64,000 nt of DNA from DASUBV01 sp036510065 (lineage in GTDB: Bacteria; Actinomycetota; Actinomycetes; Streptosporangiales; Streptosporangiaceae). A model generated the notes under the pieces. The model ran no database searches and had not been told where the DNA came from. It saw only the letters and a program-made list of their open reading frames with translations. A program made the position numbers and the translations under genes. The stretch covers positions 124,001 to 188,000 of the forward strand of contig DATCEO010000213.1 of NCBI GenBank assembly GCA_036510065.1, read 5' to 3'. Positions 8,625 through 17,083 of this stretch are shown piece by piece (position 1 is the stretch's first letter; every line of letters starts with the position of its first letter).

Positions 8625-9751
8625 GTGCTCAGCCCGCCGGATGACCTCGCCCCGGAGGTGCTCGCGGCGGCCCTGGCGCGCGGCTGGGCACTGACGGTGT
8701 CGACGATGGCCTACCGGGCGGCCGGGTTCGGCAGCCATCACTGGGAAGTCACCGACACGACCGGCGCCCGGTGGTTCGTCACGGCCGATGACCTGGAGGT
8801 CAAGCGGCACTCGCGGAGCGAGCCGCTGGAGCAGGTGTTCGGCCGGCTGCGCGCCGCCCTGGCCGCGGCCGGGGACCTGCGCGCCGGCGGGAACACGTTC
8901 GTGCTCGCGCCGGGCGCGGCGCGCGACGGACAGCCGCTGGCGCGGGTGGGTCCGGAGACCGGCGGGAGCGGGGCGGGGCTGGGCGCGGAGACGGGCGCGG
9001 GCGCGGAGACGGGCGCGGGCGGACAGTTCGCCGTGGCGGTCTATCCGTTCGTTGACGAGCGGAGCTTTGAGTGGGGCGAGTTTCTCCGGGCCCGAGCACC
9101 GGCGGCCCATGCTGGACCTGATCGTGGCGATTCATACCGCGCCCGGCTCGGCCGGGCGACGCGTACTGGCGGATGATTTCGCGATCCTGCACCGTGACGA
9201 GTTGGAAGCGGCGCTCCGCTCCCCCGCCGACGGTGATGAGGGCACTGACGGCGTTGACCGCGTGGATCTCTCGGCGACGGTGACGGGGCCCGACGCGGCG
9301 CGGGCCGCGGTCCGTACGCGCGGGCCGCCGCCCGGCTGATCGCCGAGCACGCCGGGCCGCTGCGGCGACTGCTCGCCCGCTATGACGAACTGGTCGTGCT
9401 GGCCGGCTCGCGGCCCGCCCGGACGTGCTGACCCACGGCGAGCCCCATCCGGGCAACACGATGCTGACCTCCGTCGGCTGGCTGCTGATCGACTGGGACA
9501 CCGCGCTCCGCGCACCCCCGGAGCGTGATCTGTGGAGCCTGGATCCCGGCGACGGATCCCTCCTGGCCGCCTACGCGGACGCGACTGGCGTGACCCCGCT
9601 CCCGGCAGTACTCGACCTCTATCGCATCCGCTGGGACCTCGCCGACATCGCGGCCCGCGTCAGCCGATTCCGCCATTATCATCAGGGAAGTCTCGACGAC
9701 GCCAAGTTGTTTGCCCTGCTACGTGCCCTGGTGTCCGGCCTCGGCGACTGA
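8625..9751 (+). pseudogene. Aminoglycoside-phosphotransferase-like gene with three frameshifts
   Basis: The N-terminal lobe reads from a GTG at 8625, preceded by a TACGCT -10-like element that suggests a leaderless start. The frame shifts near 9095 (continuing PMLDLIVAIHTAPGSAGRRV), again near 9305 (continuing GPYARAAARLIAEHAGPLRR), and again near 9420 (continuing VLTHGEPHPGNTMLTSVGW). The catalytic-loop motif HGEPHPGN and the metal-binding IDWDTA are still recognisable in the last fragment, which ends at 9751. The first fragment contains a short GAETGAGAETGAG repeat. As assembled it cannot encode a working kinase. Confidence 0.85.
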
Positions 9752-10063
9752 CGGTCAGCCGTCCAACCCCAGGCCGAACGACATGGCTGGTCCGGAGCTG
9801 TCGCTGGCACGGCAGGAGAGGCCCACTCACGTTGTCGAGCGGCCGCTAAAGCCCAGGGCGACGACATGGCCCGGCGCTTACTGACGCTGTATCAGCAGCG
9901 GATGCACGTCGATGACGTTTCAAGCGGGCCAAGCCAGCCGAGAGCCACGGAGCGGGCGGCCGAACCCGAGGGTTGCCGCCCACGACGTGGGCGTACGGTT
10001 GCTGTCGCTGGCTCAGGTACTGGAGCAGCAGACGCCCGTTCGTGACGGTGAGGGAATGCGGAC
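9752..10063. other. Intergenic region with degenerate dispersed repeat
   Basis: There is no credible gene in these 312 bp. The stretch carries a copy of a degenerate element of about 60 bp (9780-9839), and a weaker second half-unit (about 9861-9917) ends in CAGCAGCGGATGCACGTCG. The right end should hold the promoter of the SDR starting at 10064, but I see no clear -10/-35 pair. Confidence 0.6.
9780..9839 (+). repeat. Dispersed ~60-bp repeat, copy A
   Basis: Aligns without gaps to 23696-23755 at about 46 of 60 positions. Shared blocks include GACATG, CGCTGG, GCAGGAGA, GCCCA and CACGT. Both copies are intergenic and in the same orientation, each followed by a weaker half-unit ending in GCAGCGGATGC. 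Confidence 0.6.
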
Positions 10064-10795
10064 ATGAGCCTTGCGGGCAAGGTGGCCGTCGTCACCGGTT
10101 CCTCTAGCGGGATCGGCGCGGCGGTGGCCCGGTCGCTCGCAGACGCGGGAGCCCGCGTCGTGGTCAACTCCTCCCGTTCCGTGGCCTCCGGGCAGGCCGT
10201 GGCGGACTCGCTTCCGGGAGCCTGCTACCTCCAGGGCGACGTCGCCGACGACGCCGCGTGCCAGGCCCTGGTGGCGCAGACCCTGGCGGAGTTCGGCCGC
10301 CTGGACATCCTGGTCAACAACGCGGGAACCACGGAGGTCATCCCGCACGAGGACCTGGCCGCGGCGACCGACGAGATCTGGCAGCACATCCTGACCGTCA
10401 ACGTCCTCGGCACCTGGCACATGACCCGCGCCAGCGTGCCGGCGCTGCGCGCGGCCGGCGACGGCGTCGTCATCAACGTGACCTCGGTGGCCGGCCTGCG
10501 GCCGACGGGCAGCTCCATCCCGTACGCGGTCTCCAAGGCCGGCATCAACCACCTCACCCTGCTCCTGGCCAAGGCGCTCGGCCCGCAGATCCGGGTGAAC
10601 GCGGTGGCTCCCGGCCTGGTTGACACGCCGTGGACCGCCGACTGGGACGCGGCCCGCGACCGGGTCCGGGCCCAGGCGCCGCTGGGCCGCACGGGTGTGC
10701 CCGAGGACGTCGCCGACGCGGTGCTGGGGCTCGTGCTGTCCGGCTACGTCACCGGCCAGGTGCTGGCGGTCGACGGCGGCCTGTCACTGGCGTAG
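10064..10795 (+). CDS. SDR family oxidoreductase (FabG-like)
   Basis: A 243-aa classical short-chain dehydrogenase. It has the cofactor motif VAVVTGSSSGIGAA, LVNNAGT, the catalytic region INVTSVAGLRPTGSSIPYAVSK, and the C-terminal VTGQVLAVDGGLSLA typical of FabG-type ketoreductases. It starts at ATG 10064 and appears monocistronic: glgX starts 73 bp downstream on the same strand with unrelated function. The substrate cannot be read from the sequence. Confidence 0.9.
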   Translation: MSLAGKVAVVTGSSSGIGAAVARSLADAGARVVVNSSRSVASGQAVADSLPGACYLQGDVADDAACQALVAQTLAEFGRLDILVNNAGTTEVIPHEDLAAATDEIWQHILTVNVLGTWHMTRASVPALRAAGDGVVINVTSVAGLRPTGSSIPYAVSKAGINHLTLLLAKALGPQIRVNAVAPGLVDTPWTADWDAARDRVRAQAPLGRTGVPEDVADAVLGLVLSGYVTGQVLAVDGGLSLA

Positions 10796-10868
10796 CCCCG
10801 CCCGCCCGCTCCCGGGATACGATGCGGCTCGTCTCACGACCGCGTCGCGAGGATGGTGGCCAGACCCG

Positions 10869-12992
10869 ATGACCAGCCCGCCGACCACACTGCCGTCGCC
10901 CACACTGCCCCGGCCCGCCGTCCCGCCGCCGCTGGGCGCGCACCTGGACGCCACCGGCGCCACCTTCGCGCTGTTCAGCTCGGTGGCGCAGGCCGTCGAG
11001 CTGTGCCTGCGCCGCGACGACGGCTCCGAGCAGCGGTTCCAGCTGAACGCCGGCGAGGGCTACCGGTGGGAGGGGCGGCTGGACGGGGTCCCGGCCGGGA
11101 CCCGCTACGGGTACCGGGTCCACGGGCCCTGGGATCCCTCGGCCGGGCAGCGGTGCAACCCGTCGAAGCTGCTGCTCGATCCCTACGCTCGGGCGGTGTC
11201 GGGCACGGTGACCTGGAACGACGCGATACTCGGGCACGTGCCGGGCGATGCGGACACGCCGAGTGACGCCGACTCGGCCGCGTTCGCCCCGCACGGCGTG
11301 CTCGTCGATGAGCGGTTCGACTGGGGAGCCGACCGGCGCCCGGGCATCCCGCAGGCGGAGACGATCATCTACGAGACGCATGTCCGGGGCTTCACCAAGC
11401 TGCTGGCCGAGGTGCCCGAGCCGCTCCGCGGGACCTACGCGGGCCTGGCCCACCCGGCCGCCATCGCGAAGCTCACCAGCCTGGGGATCACCGCCGTCGA
11501 GCTGCTGCCCGTGCACCAGTTCGTGTCCGACGGAACGCTGATCAGCCAGGGCCTGGCCAACTACTGGGGATACCAGTCGATCGGGTTCTTCGCCCCGCAC
11601 AGCGCCTACAGCTCCGCGGGAGACGGCGGCGACCAGGTGACCGAGTTCAAGCGGCTCGTCGCCGCGCTACATGCGGCCGGGCTCGAGGTCATCCTGGACG
11701 TCGTCTTCAATCACACCGCGGAAGGCAACCAGTGGGGGCCCACGCTGTCCTTCCGGGGCATCGACAACGCGGCCTATTACCGGCTCAGCCCGGACAACCG
11801 CGGCTACGTCGACGACACCGGCACCGGCAACACGTTCGACGCCCATCGCGAGCCCGGCCTGGCGCTGGTCATGGACTCACTGCGGTACTGGGTCACCGAG
11901 ATGCACGTGGACGGGTTCAGGTTCGACCTGGCCGCCGCCCTGGCCCGCGACGCCAGTGATTTCGACGGCGCGGGCATCTTCCTGGAGGCCGTGGGGCAGG
12001 ATCCCGTGCTGTCGCAGGTGAAGCTGATCGCCGAGCCGTGGGACACCGGCTGGGGCGGTTATGACGTGGGCGCGTTCCCGGCCGGGTGGAGCGAGTGGAA
12101 CGGCAAGTTCCGCGACACGGTCCGCGACTTCTGGCGCAGCACCGAGGGCACTCTCGCCGACTTCGCCACCCGGGTCAGCGGCTCGGCCGACCTCTACGGC
12201 CACGCGGGCCGGACCCCGGCGGCCTCGGTGAACTTCGTTACCTGCCACGATGGCTTCACGCTGGCCGACCTGGTCGCCTACGACAGCAAGCACAACGACG
12301 CGAACGGCGAGCACAACAACGACGGGACCAGCGATAACCGGTCCTGGAACTGCGGCGTGGAAGGGCCCGCCGACGACCCCGGCATCCGGGCCCTGCGCCG
12401 CCAGCAGCGGCGCAACTTCCTGGCCACCACGCTGCTGTCCGCGGGCGTGCCGATGATCGGCGGCGGGGACGAGATCGGCCGCACCCAGGGCGGCAACAAC
12501 AACGCGTACTGCCAGGACAACCCCGCGAGCTGGTACGACTGGACGCTGGCCGGCACCGCCGACGACCTGACCGGCTTCGTCGCCGCGCTGTGCGCCCTGC
12601 GGCGCGGGCATCCGGCTCTGCGGCCGGGGGCCTACGGCGGCGCGGTCGCCGACGCCGGCACGGTTGAGTCCTGGTTCCGGCCCGACGGCTCGCCGATGAC
12701 CGCCGCGGACTGGCAGAACCTGTGGAGCCGGGCGGTCACGCTGCTGCTCAGGCCCACCTCTGGCGTGTCCGATGACCGGTTCCTGCTGATCGTCAACAGC
12801 TGGTGGCAGCCGCTGCCGGTCACGCTGCCGGCGCTGGGGGCCGCTACCTGGACCGTGGTCCTTGACACCGCGGCCGACTCTCCCGGCGGGCCTGGCTCGC
12901 CGGCCGGGGCCGGCTCTCCCGCCGGCGTCAGTCCCGGCCAGGCCGTCACCCTCGCGGGCCGGTCGCTGCAGCTCCTGCAGGCCAGCGCCTGA
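10869..12992 (+). CDS. glgX: Glycogen debranching enzyme GlgX (GH13 isoamylase type)
   Basis: Hydrolyses alpha-1,6 branches of limit dextrins in glycogen breakdown. About 707 aa, normal for GlgX/TreX. An N-terminal CBM48-like domain (PPLGAHLDATGATFALFSS) precedes the GH13 barrel, whose conserved regions are DVVFNHTAEG, DGFRFDLAAAL (nucleophile Asp), LIAEPWD (acid/base Glu) and VTCHDGFTLADLVAY. NDANGEHNNDG is a GlgX hallmark. The ATG at 10869 is used, since the in-frame extension upstream overlaps the SDR gene. The C-terminus carries a Gly/Ser/Pro-rich insertion (GGPGSPAGAGSPAGVSPG). It converges on the membrane-protein gene at 13009. Confidence 0.94.
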   Translation: MTSPPTTLPSPTLPRPAVPPPLGAHLDATGATFALFSSVAQAVELCLRRDDGSEQRFQLNAGEGYRWEGRLDGVPAGTRYGYRVHGPWDPSAGQRCNPSKLLLDPYARAVSGTVTWNDAILGHVPGDADTPSDADSAAFAPHGVLVDERFDWGADRRPGIPQAETIIYETHVRGFTKLLAEVPEPLRGTYAGLAHPAAIAKLTSLGITAVELLPVHQFVSDGTLISQGLANYWGYQSIGFFAPHSAYSSAGDGGDQVTEFKRLVAALHAAGLEVILDVVFNHTAEGNQWGPTLSFRGIDNAAYYRLSPDNRGYVDDTGTGNTFDAHREPGLALVMDSLRYWVTEMHVDGFRFDLAAALARDASDFDGAGIFLEAVGQDPVLSQVKLIAEPWDTGWGGYDVGAFPAGWSEWNGKFRDTVRDFWRSTEGTLADFATRVSGSADLYGHAGRTPAASVNFVTCHDGFTLADLVAYDSKHNDANGEHNNDGTSDNRSWNCGVEGPADDPGIRALRRQQRRNFLATTLLSAGVPMIGGGDEIGRTQGGNNNAYCQDNPASWYDWTLAGTADDLTGFVAALCALRRGHPALRPGAYGGAVADAGTVESWFRPDGSPMTAADWQNLWSRAVTLLLRPTSGVSDDRFLLIVNSWWQPLPVTLPALGAATWTVVLDTAADSPGGPGSPAGAGSPAGVSPGQAVTLAGRSLQLLQASA

Positions 12993-13012
12993 CCCCCGGA
13001 TCGCCGGGTCAG
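12989..13012. terminator. Bidirectional hairpin containing both stop codons
   Basis: CTGACCC (12989-12995) pairs perfectly with GGGTCAG (13006-13012). The inner bases CCGGATCGCC extend the stem with a small bulge. The stop of glgX (12990-12992) is in the left arm and the stop of the opposing gene (13009-13011) in the right arm, so one hairpin can serve both transcripts. There is no U-tract. Confidence 0.5.
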
Positions 13013-13371
13013 TCGGTGAGCCGGAACGACTCGTCGGAGGCGAGCTCGGCCGCTACCGGGCCGCGGCGCTGCGATCGGGTCGCGGCGGCCGCGCCCGCGA
13101 GCGAGCACAGCAAGGCGGTCACGAACAGCGTGATCGCGACCCCCACGATGATGTCGTGCCCGGCGGGTGACTGACCGCTGCTGGCGCGGGAGAGCACGGC
13201 CACGATCGCCCCGCTCGCCGCCAGGGACACGCTCTCGGCCTGCCAGCGATTGAGGCGGCCGGGCAGCGTCCGGCCGTCGCGCCCGGTCAGGATCAGCGTG
13301 ACGGGGACGCCCGCCAGCATGATGACCCCAAGAACTATGGCGAGCACTGCCAGTGACACCCATGCCTCCAT
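13009..13371 (-). CDS. Small membrane protein, three predicted helices
   Basis: A 120-aa protein of no recognised family. A strongly hydrophobic N-terminal helix (VSLAVLAIVLGVIMLAGVPVTLIL) is followed by a basic loop (RDGRTLPGRLNRW), a weaker helix around residues 46-61 and a third helix (IIVGVAITLFVTALLCSLAGAA), then a polar tail. It starts at ATG 13371 and converges on glgX, sharing a hairpin at the stop codons. The regular topology and clean start support a real gene; the function is unknown. Confidence 0.7.
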   Translation of the reverse strand: MEAWVSLAVLAIVLGVIMLAGVPVTLILTGRDGRTLPGRLNRWQAESVSLAASGAIVAVLSRASSGQSPAGHDIIVGVAITLFVTALLCSLAGAAAATRSQRRGPVAAELASDESFRLTD

Positions 13372-13408
13372 CCGGCCGTTTCGCCAGTGCCCCCATCGTA
13401 ATGGCCCG

Positions 13409-14044
13409 TCAGCTTCCCCCGATCGGGGGCGCCTGGCGGGCGGCCCTCGTCCGGAGGCTGTTGCTCCCGGTGATCACGACCGAACCGGAGGGGGCGGCCT
13501 GCGCGGGGCGGGCGGCCTGGCGGGCGCGGTAGGCGGCCACGTTGGTGCGGTTGGCGCATGACGTGCCGCAGAACCGGCGCGACCGGTTCTTGGACAGGTC
13601 CACGTGCACGTTGCCGCAGTCGTCGGCCGCGCACAGCCGGAGCCGGTCGAGCTGCTGGGTGCGGATGACATCCGTGAACGCCATCGCCGCCTCCACCGCC
13701 ATCCGGTCGGCGAGCGGCGCATCCGGCCGGGTGGCGTGCAGGTGATAGTCCCAGCCATCGTGCTTGACCAGCTGCGGCAGCGCCCCGGCCTCGCGCAGCA
13801 GCGCGTTCACCAGGCCGGCGGCGTCATCGGGGCCGCTCTCCCACAGCCGCTCCAGCCGCGGCCGCAGCCGCCGGACCGCATCTAGCTCGGCTTCGTCGTG
13901 GGTGCGCTCCCCCGTCCATCGGCAGCTGGTCACGAAATCGTCCAGCGCGGCCGGGCCGGGCAGCAGCTCGACCGGCCCGCGGCCCGTGTTGACCAGGGCG
14001 GCCGCCGCGATCAGCGCCACCTCGGTGTCATGGGCAAAAAGCAA
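13409..14044 (-). CDS. CGNR zinc-finger domain protein (ABATE domain), putative regulator
   Basis: A 211-aa protein. The N-terminal ABATE-type region (DTEVALIAAAALVNT) is followed by a C-terminal zinc finger with CAADDCGNVHVDLSKNRSRR and FCGTSCANRTNVAAYRAR, matching the CGNR family of stress-linked putative transcriptional regulators. I chose the TTG at 14044 because AAAGGAG lies 5 nt upstream on the minus strand. It is divergent from the EamA exporter, with two sets of short direct repeats in the shared promoter region, so control of the exporter is a reasonable inference. Confidence 0.85.
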   Translation of the reverse strand: MLFAHDTEVALIAAAALVNTGRGPVELLPGPAALDDFVTSCRWTGERTHDEAELDAVRRLRPRLERLWESGPDDAAGLVNALLREAGALPQLVKHDGWDYHLHATRPDAPLADRMAVEAAMAFTDVIRTQQLDRLRLCAADDCGNVHVDLSKNRSRRFCGTSCANRTNVAAYRARQAARPAQAAPSGSVVITGSNSLRTRAARQAPPIGGS

Positions 14045-14069
14045 TTTGACTCCTTTCGCCGCCGACCGT

Positions 14070-14086
14070 TAGCGTCACTAGCGTCA
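14070..14086. promoter_or_regulatory. Direct repeat TAGCGTCA x2
   Basis: TAGCGTCA occurs at 14070-14077 and 14079-14086, a 9-bp period, between the divergent CGNR regulator and EamA exporter genes. A possible operator or -35 region; no experimental motif is known to me. Confidence 0.4.
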
Positions 14087-14092
14087 GGCACG

Positions 14093-14118
14093 TTTACCAC
14101 TTACTTTTTACCACTTAC
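14093..14118. promoter_or_regulatory. Direct repeat TTTACCACTTAC x2 before exporter gene
   Basis: Two perfect 12-bp copies at 14093-14104 and 14107-14118 (14-bp period) end 12 bp upstream of the GTG of the EamA exporter, overlapping its leader. The AT-rich sequence stands out from the GC-rich surroundings. Likely a binding site or promoter for the divergent pair. Confidence 0.5.
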
Positions 14119-14130
14119 CGGAGGGCCGCC

Positions 14131-15207
14131 GTGACCGTCACCCGCAGCCGGAACGCCCGGGCCGGCGCTGGCGGCAGTTCCACGGGTAACGCCAGCTCCA
14201 GCGGCAGCGGCCTCGTCCTCGCCGTGGTCTCGGCCGCGACCTTCGGGACCTCGGGCACGTTCGCCGCCTCGCTGATCGCGGCGGGCTGGAGCCCGGCCGC
14301 GGCCGTTGTCACCCGGGTCGCCGTGGCGGCGCTGCTGCTCACCCTCCCCGCCCTGCTCCAGCTGCGCGGCCGCTGGGCCCAGCTGCGCCGGGCGGCGCCG
14401 CAGGTGGCCGCCTACGGCCTGGTGGCGGTGGCGGGCTGCCAGCTGTGCTACTTCAACGCCATCGAGCGGATGCCGGTCGGCGTCGCCCTGCTGCTGGAGT
14501 ACCTGGGCGCGGTGCTGGTGGTCGGCTGGCTCTGGCTGCGGCACGGCCAGCGGCCCCGCCGTCTCACCATCGCCGGCACGGTCGCAGCGATCGCCGGGCT
14601 TGCCATGGTGCTCAACCTGGCTGGGTCGGCCCGGCTCAGCCCGATCGGGGTGACGTGGGGGCTGCTGGCCGCCGCGGGCCTGGCCGCCTACTTCCTGCTG
14701 TCGGCGGCGGCCGGAGCGGACCCGCTGCCGCCGATCGCCATGGCCTGGGCCGGGATGCTCACCGGCACGGCCGCCCTGGGCGTACTCGGCTGGACCGGGC
14801 TGCTGCCCATGACCGCCACGACCCGCAACGTCGATTTCCTGCACCACCAGGTCAGCTGGCTCGTGCCGGTTCTCGGCCTGTCCCTCGTGGCGGCGGCGAT
14901 CGCCTACGTGGCCGGCATCGGCGCGGCCCGCCGGCTCGGCGCCAAGCTCGCCTCCTTCGTCGGGATGGCCGAGGTGCTGTTCGCGGTGCTGTTCGCCTGG
15001 CTGCTGCTGAGCCAGCTGCCCTCCGCCGTGCAGTTCCTGGGGGGCGCGTTCATCCTCGCGGGGGTCGCGCTGGTCCGCCTCGACGAGCTGCGCGGACCCG
15101 GCGACCCGCGCGCGGCAATCCCCCGCGCGGCAACCCCCCGCGCTGAGACCCCCCGCGCTGAGACCCGCAGCGCAGCGACCCGCCTGGCCGCGCGGTCCCG
15201 ACCTTAG
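14131..15207 (+). CDS. EamA/RhtA family drug/metabolite transporter
   Basis: A 358-aa inner-membrane exporter with two EamA repeats and about ten transmembrane helices, for example LVLAVVSAATFGTSGTFAAS, VGVALLLEYLGAVLVVGWLW and PVLGLSLVAAAIAYVAGIGA. Relatives export amino acids or small metabolites; the substrate here is unknown. GTG start at 14131. The C-terminal tail is a low-complexity, charged near-repeat (PRAATPRAETPRAETRSAAT). Divergent from the CGNR regulator. Confidence 0.88.
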   Translation: MTVTRSRNARAGAGGSSTGNASSSGSGLVLAVVSAATFGTSGTFAASLIAAGWSPAAAVVTRVAVAALLLTLPALLQLRGRWAQLRRAAPQVAAYGLVAVAGCQLCYFNAIERMPVGVALLLEYLGAVLVVGWLWLRHGQRPRRLTIAGTVAAIAGLAMVLNLAGSARLSPIGVTWGLLAAAGLAAYFLLSAAAGADPLPPIAMAWAGMLTGTAALGVLGWTGLLPMTATTRNVDFLHHQVSWLVPVLGLSLVAAAIAYVAGIGAARRLGAKLASFVGMAEVLFAVLFAWLLLSQLPSAVQFLGGAFILAGVALVRLDELRGPGDPRAAIPRAATPRAETPRAETRSAATRLAARSRP

Positions 15208-15217
15208 TTGACTTGAC

Positions 15218-15229
15218 AGTTAATTAACT
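15218..15229. promoter_or_regulatory. Palindromic operator/promoter of the ArsR operon
   Basis: AGTTAATTAACT is a perfect 12-bp palindrome in a very AT-rich patch, overlapping a TTGACA -35-like hexamer (15213-15218). AACTAC repeats follow at 15226-15231 and 15238-15243. It lies about 43 bp upstream of the ArsR-type regulator start. The overlap with a consensus -35 fits autorepression by the ArsR protein. Confidence 0.6.
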
Positions 15230-15271
15230 ACATGGTGAACTACTTGCCATGGACGACCCCGGCAGCCCGAC

Positions 15272-15649
15272 GTGACGACGGCCCAGGATCAGCTGGATGC
15301 CACGTTCACCGCGCTGGCCGATCCGACGCGGCGGGCCATGGTGGCCCGCCTGGCGCGCGGAGACGCCACGGTGAACGAACTGGCCGCGCCCTTTGACCTG
15401 ACGCTTCCGGCGATCTCCAAGCACCTGAAGATGCTCGAGCGCTGCGGGCTGATCTCCCGGACCCGCCGGGCCCAGTTCCGGCCCTGCCACCTCGAGCAGG
15501 ACGCATTCGACGCGGCCGTGGACTGGATGGCCGAGCAGCGGCGGATCTGGACGCAGCGGTTCGACAAGCTCGACGAGCACCTGCGCGACGTCCAGCGCAC
15601 CAGCCCCCCGCAGCCGCCGCCGGGAAACGAGGAGAGGTCTCATGACTGA
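15272..15649 (+). CDS. ArsR family winged-helix repressor
   Basis: A 125-aa regulator. FTALADPTRRAMVARLARGD and the recognition helix region TLPAISKHLKMLERCGLI are typical of the ArsR subgroup paired with SRPBCC (AHSA1) proteins. There is no metal-binding cysteine cluster, so the signal is probably not a metal. GTG start at 15272. Its last codons overlap the ATG of the SRPBCC gene by 8 bp. Confidence 0.92.
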   Translation: MTTAQDQLDATFTALADPTRRAMVARLARGDATVNELAAPFDLTLPAISKHLKMLERCGLISRTRRAQFRPCHLEQDAFDAAVDWMAEQRRIWTQRFDKLDEHLRDVQRTSPPQPPPGNEERSHD

Positions 15650-16133
15650 CCAGCCAGGCCCAGCAGCCGAGCTGACCTACACCCGCGTGTTCGACGCGCC
15701 GCGGGAGCTGGTCTTCCGCTGCATGATCGAGCCGGAGCACCTGACCCATTTCTGGGGACCGGCGGGCGTCAGCACGCCGCTGGCGAGCATCCGGGTCGAC
15801 CCGCGGCCCGGAGGCGTCTTCGAGACGATCATGGTCAACGACGCCGACGGCAGCCAGTACCCGACGCGGGCCGTCTACATCGAGGTGGCGGAGCCGGAGC
15901 GGCTCGTCTGGCGCGACCCCGACACGGGCGTGGTCACCACCACGACCTTCAGTGACCTTGACGGCGCCCGCACGCAGGTCCAGATCCGGCAGGTTAACGT
16001 GCCCGCGAGCTTCACCAGCCCGCAGGCCAGGGCCGGGTTCGCGACGTCACTGGACCGCTGCGCCGCCTACCTGGCGGTGCTGGCGCGTCACGGCCAGGAG
16101 GTGACCGGCCATGGCCCCCGGGACGGACACTGA
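15642..16133 (+). CDS. SRPBCC/AHSA1 domain protein
   Basis: A 163-aa START-like fold protein. The N-terminal YTRVFDAPRELVFRCMIEPEHLTHFWGP is the family signature, and FETIMVNDADGS and the C-terminal GFATSLDRCAAYLA helix are present. Members bind small hydrophobic ligands, and the ArsR-SRPBCC pairing is common. It overlaps ArsR by 8 bp upstream and the mycothiol-dependent-type gene by 23 bp downstream, a tight operon. Ligand unknown. Confidence 0.9.
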   Translation: MTDQPGPAAELTYTRVFDAPRELVFRCMIEPEHLTHFWGPAGVSTPLASIRVDPRPGGVFETIMVNDADGSQYPTRAVYIEVAEPERLVWRDPDTGVVTTTTFSDLDGARTQVQIRQVNVPASFTSPQARAGFATSLDRCAAYLAVLARHGQEVTGHGPRDGH

Positions 16134-16752
16134 CGTTCAGGAGCTGGTCGCCGCCGAGTGCCTGGCGCTGGCGGACCTGCTGAGCGGCCTGCCTCCGGAA
16201 GCGTGGGACGCTCCCTCGCTGTGCGCGGGGTGGCGAGTGCGCGAGGTGGTCGCGCACCTGACGATGCCGGCCCGGTACACGACCGCCCGGTTCATCGCCG
16301 AGCTGGCCCGGGCGCGGGGCAGCTTCCACCGGATGGCCGACCGCAGTGCCCGGCGCGACGGCGCGCTGCCCGCCGATGAGCTCATCGGCGTGCTGCGCGG
16401 GACTCGGCTGCCGGCCTGGAAGCCGCCCGGCGGGGGGCATGAGGGCGCGCTGGTCCACGTCGTCGTCCACGGCCTGGACGTCACGACGCCGCTGGGCCTG
16501 GAGCGCCGGGTCCCGCAGGACCGCCTGCGGATCGTGCTGGCCGGGCTCAGCACCCCTCGCAGCCTGCGCTACTTCGGCGCCGACCTGCGCGGCGTCGAGC
16601 TGCGGGCCGACGACATCGGCTGGTCGCTCGGGTCCGGGACGCCGCTGGCCGGCGACGCGCAGGATCTCGCGCTGCTCCTGTCCGGCCGCAGGCTGCCGCC
16701 CGGGCGGCTGCGCGGCCAGCCGGGCCACCGGTTCACCGGCCTGCCCGCCTGA
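16111..16752 (+). CDS. Maleylpyruvate isomerase family mycothiol-dependent enzyme
   Basis: A 213-aa DinB/MDMPI-fold protein. The helical-bundle motifs PSLCAGWRVREVVAHLTMP and ALVHVVVHGLDVTTPLG (metal-binding His pattern) fit actinobacterial mycothiol-dependent maleylpyruvate isomerase relatives, which conjugate or isomerise electrophiles using mycothiol. Third gene of the ArsR-SRPBCC operon, so the operon may respond to a reactive or hydrophobic compound. The exact reaction is not assignable. Confidence 0.82.
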   Translation: MAPGTDTDVQELVAAECLALADLLSGLPPEAWDAPSLCAGWRVREVVAHLTMPARYTTARFIAELARARGSFHRMADRSARRDGALPADELIGVLRGTRLPAWKPPGGGHEGALVHVVVHGLDVTTPLGLERRVPQDRLRIVLAGLSTPRSLRYFGADLRGVELRADDIGWSLGSGTPLAGDAQDLALLLSGRRLPPGRLRGQPGHRFTGLPA

Positions 16753-17083
16753 CCGAGACTCAGGCCTGCGCTGGAACGAAGGCGTCCACGGCCCCCTTCC
16801 GGCACCGGGTGCCCAGGCCGGATTTCTGGCGGCTTGTAAACTTGGCGTTACCAGCCCATCCGACAGGGAGGTTCCTGCTTCGTAGTCCCGGCCAAATCAG
16901 CCACCGCGCTGGATCCCAGCGGGTCCGCGGCATGCTCGCCGCGGTGCTGGGCTGGCGAAACCGGCCGAGTGTCATAGCCCTATGACATAACAGTGCCAAA
17001 GAGGACGACTGCAGCCTGGTCGCCCCGCACCGACCCGCGGCGGACATCGACAGTCCGCCGGCCCGGACCTGGAGGGGGCCATC
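16753..17083. other. Upstream region of the ergothioneine operon
   Basis: These 331 bp hold no credible gene. They contain the 18-bp palindrome at 16970-16987. A GGAGG ribosome site (GACCTGGAGGGGGCC) lies just before the egtA ATG at 17084. Confidence 0.6.
16970..16987. promoter_or_regulatory. Perfect 18-bp palindrome upstream of egtA
   Basis: TGTCATAGCCCTATGACA: 8-bp arms around a CC centre, about 97 bp upstream of egtA. A perfect, AT-rich dyad in this GC-rich DNA is a strong candidate for a dimeric repressor site. The cognate regulator is not obvious in the window. Confidence 0.6.

Noticed and set aside
8571..9751. Antibiotic-resistance gene
   Set aside because: The kinase motifs are visible but three frameshifts make it non-functional as assembled, and the family includes many non-resistance kinases.
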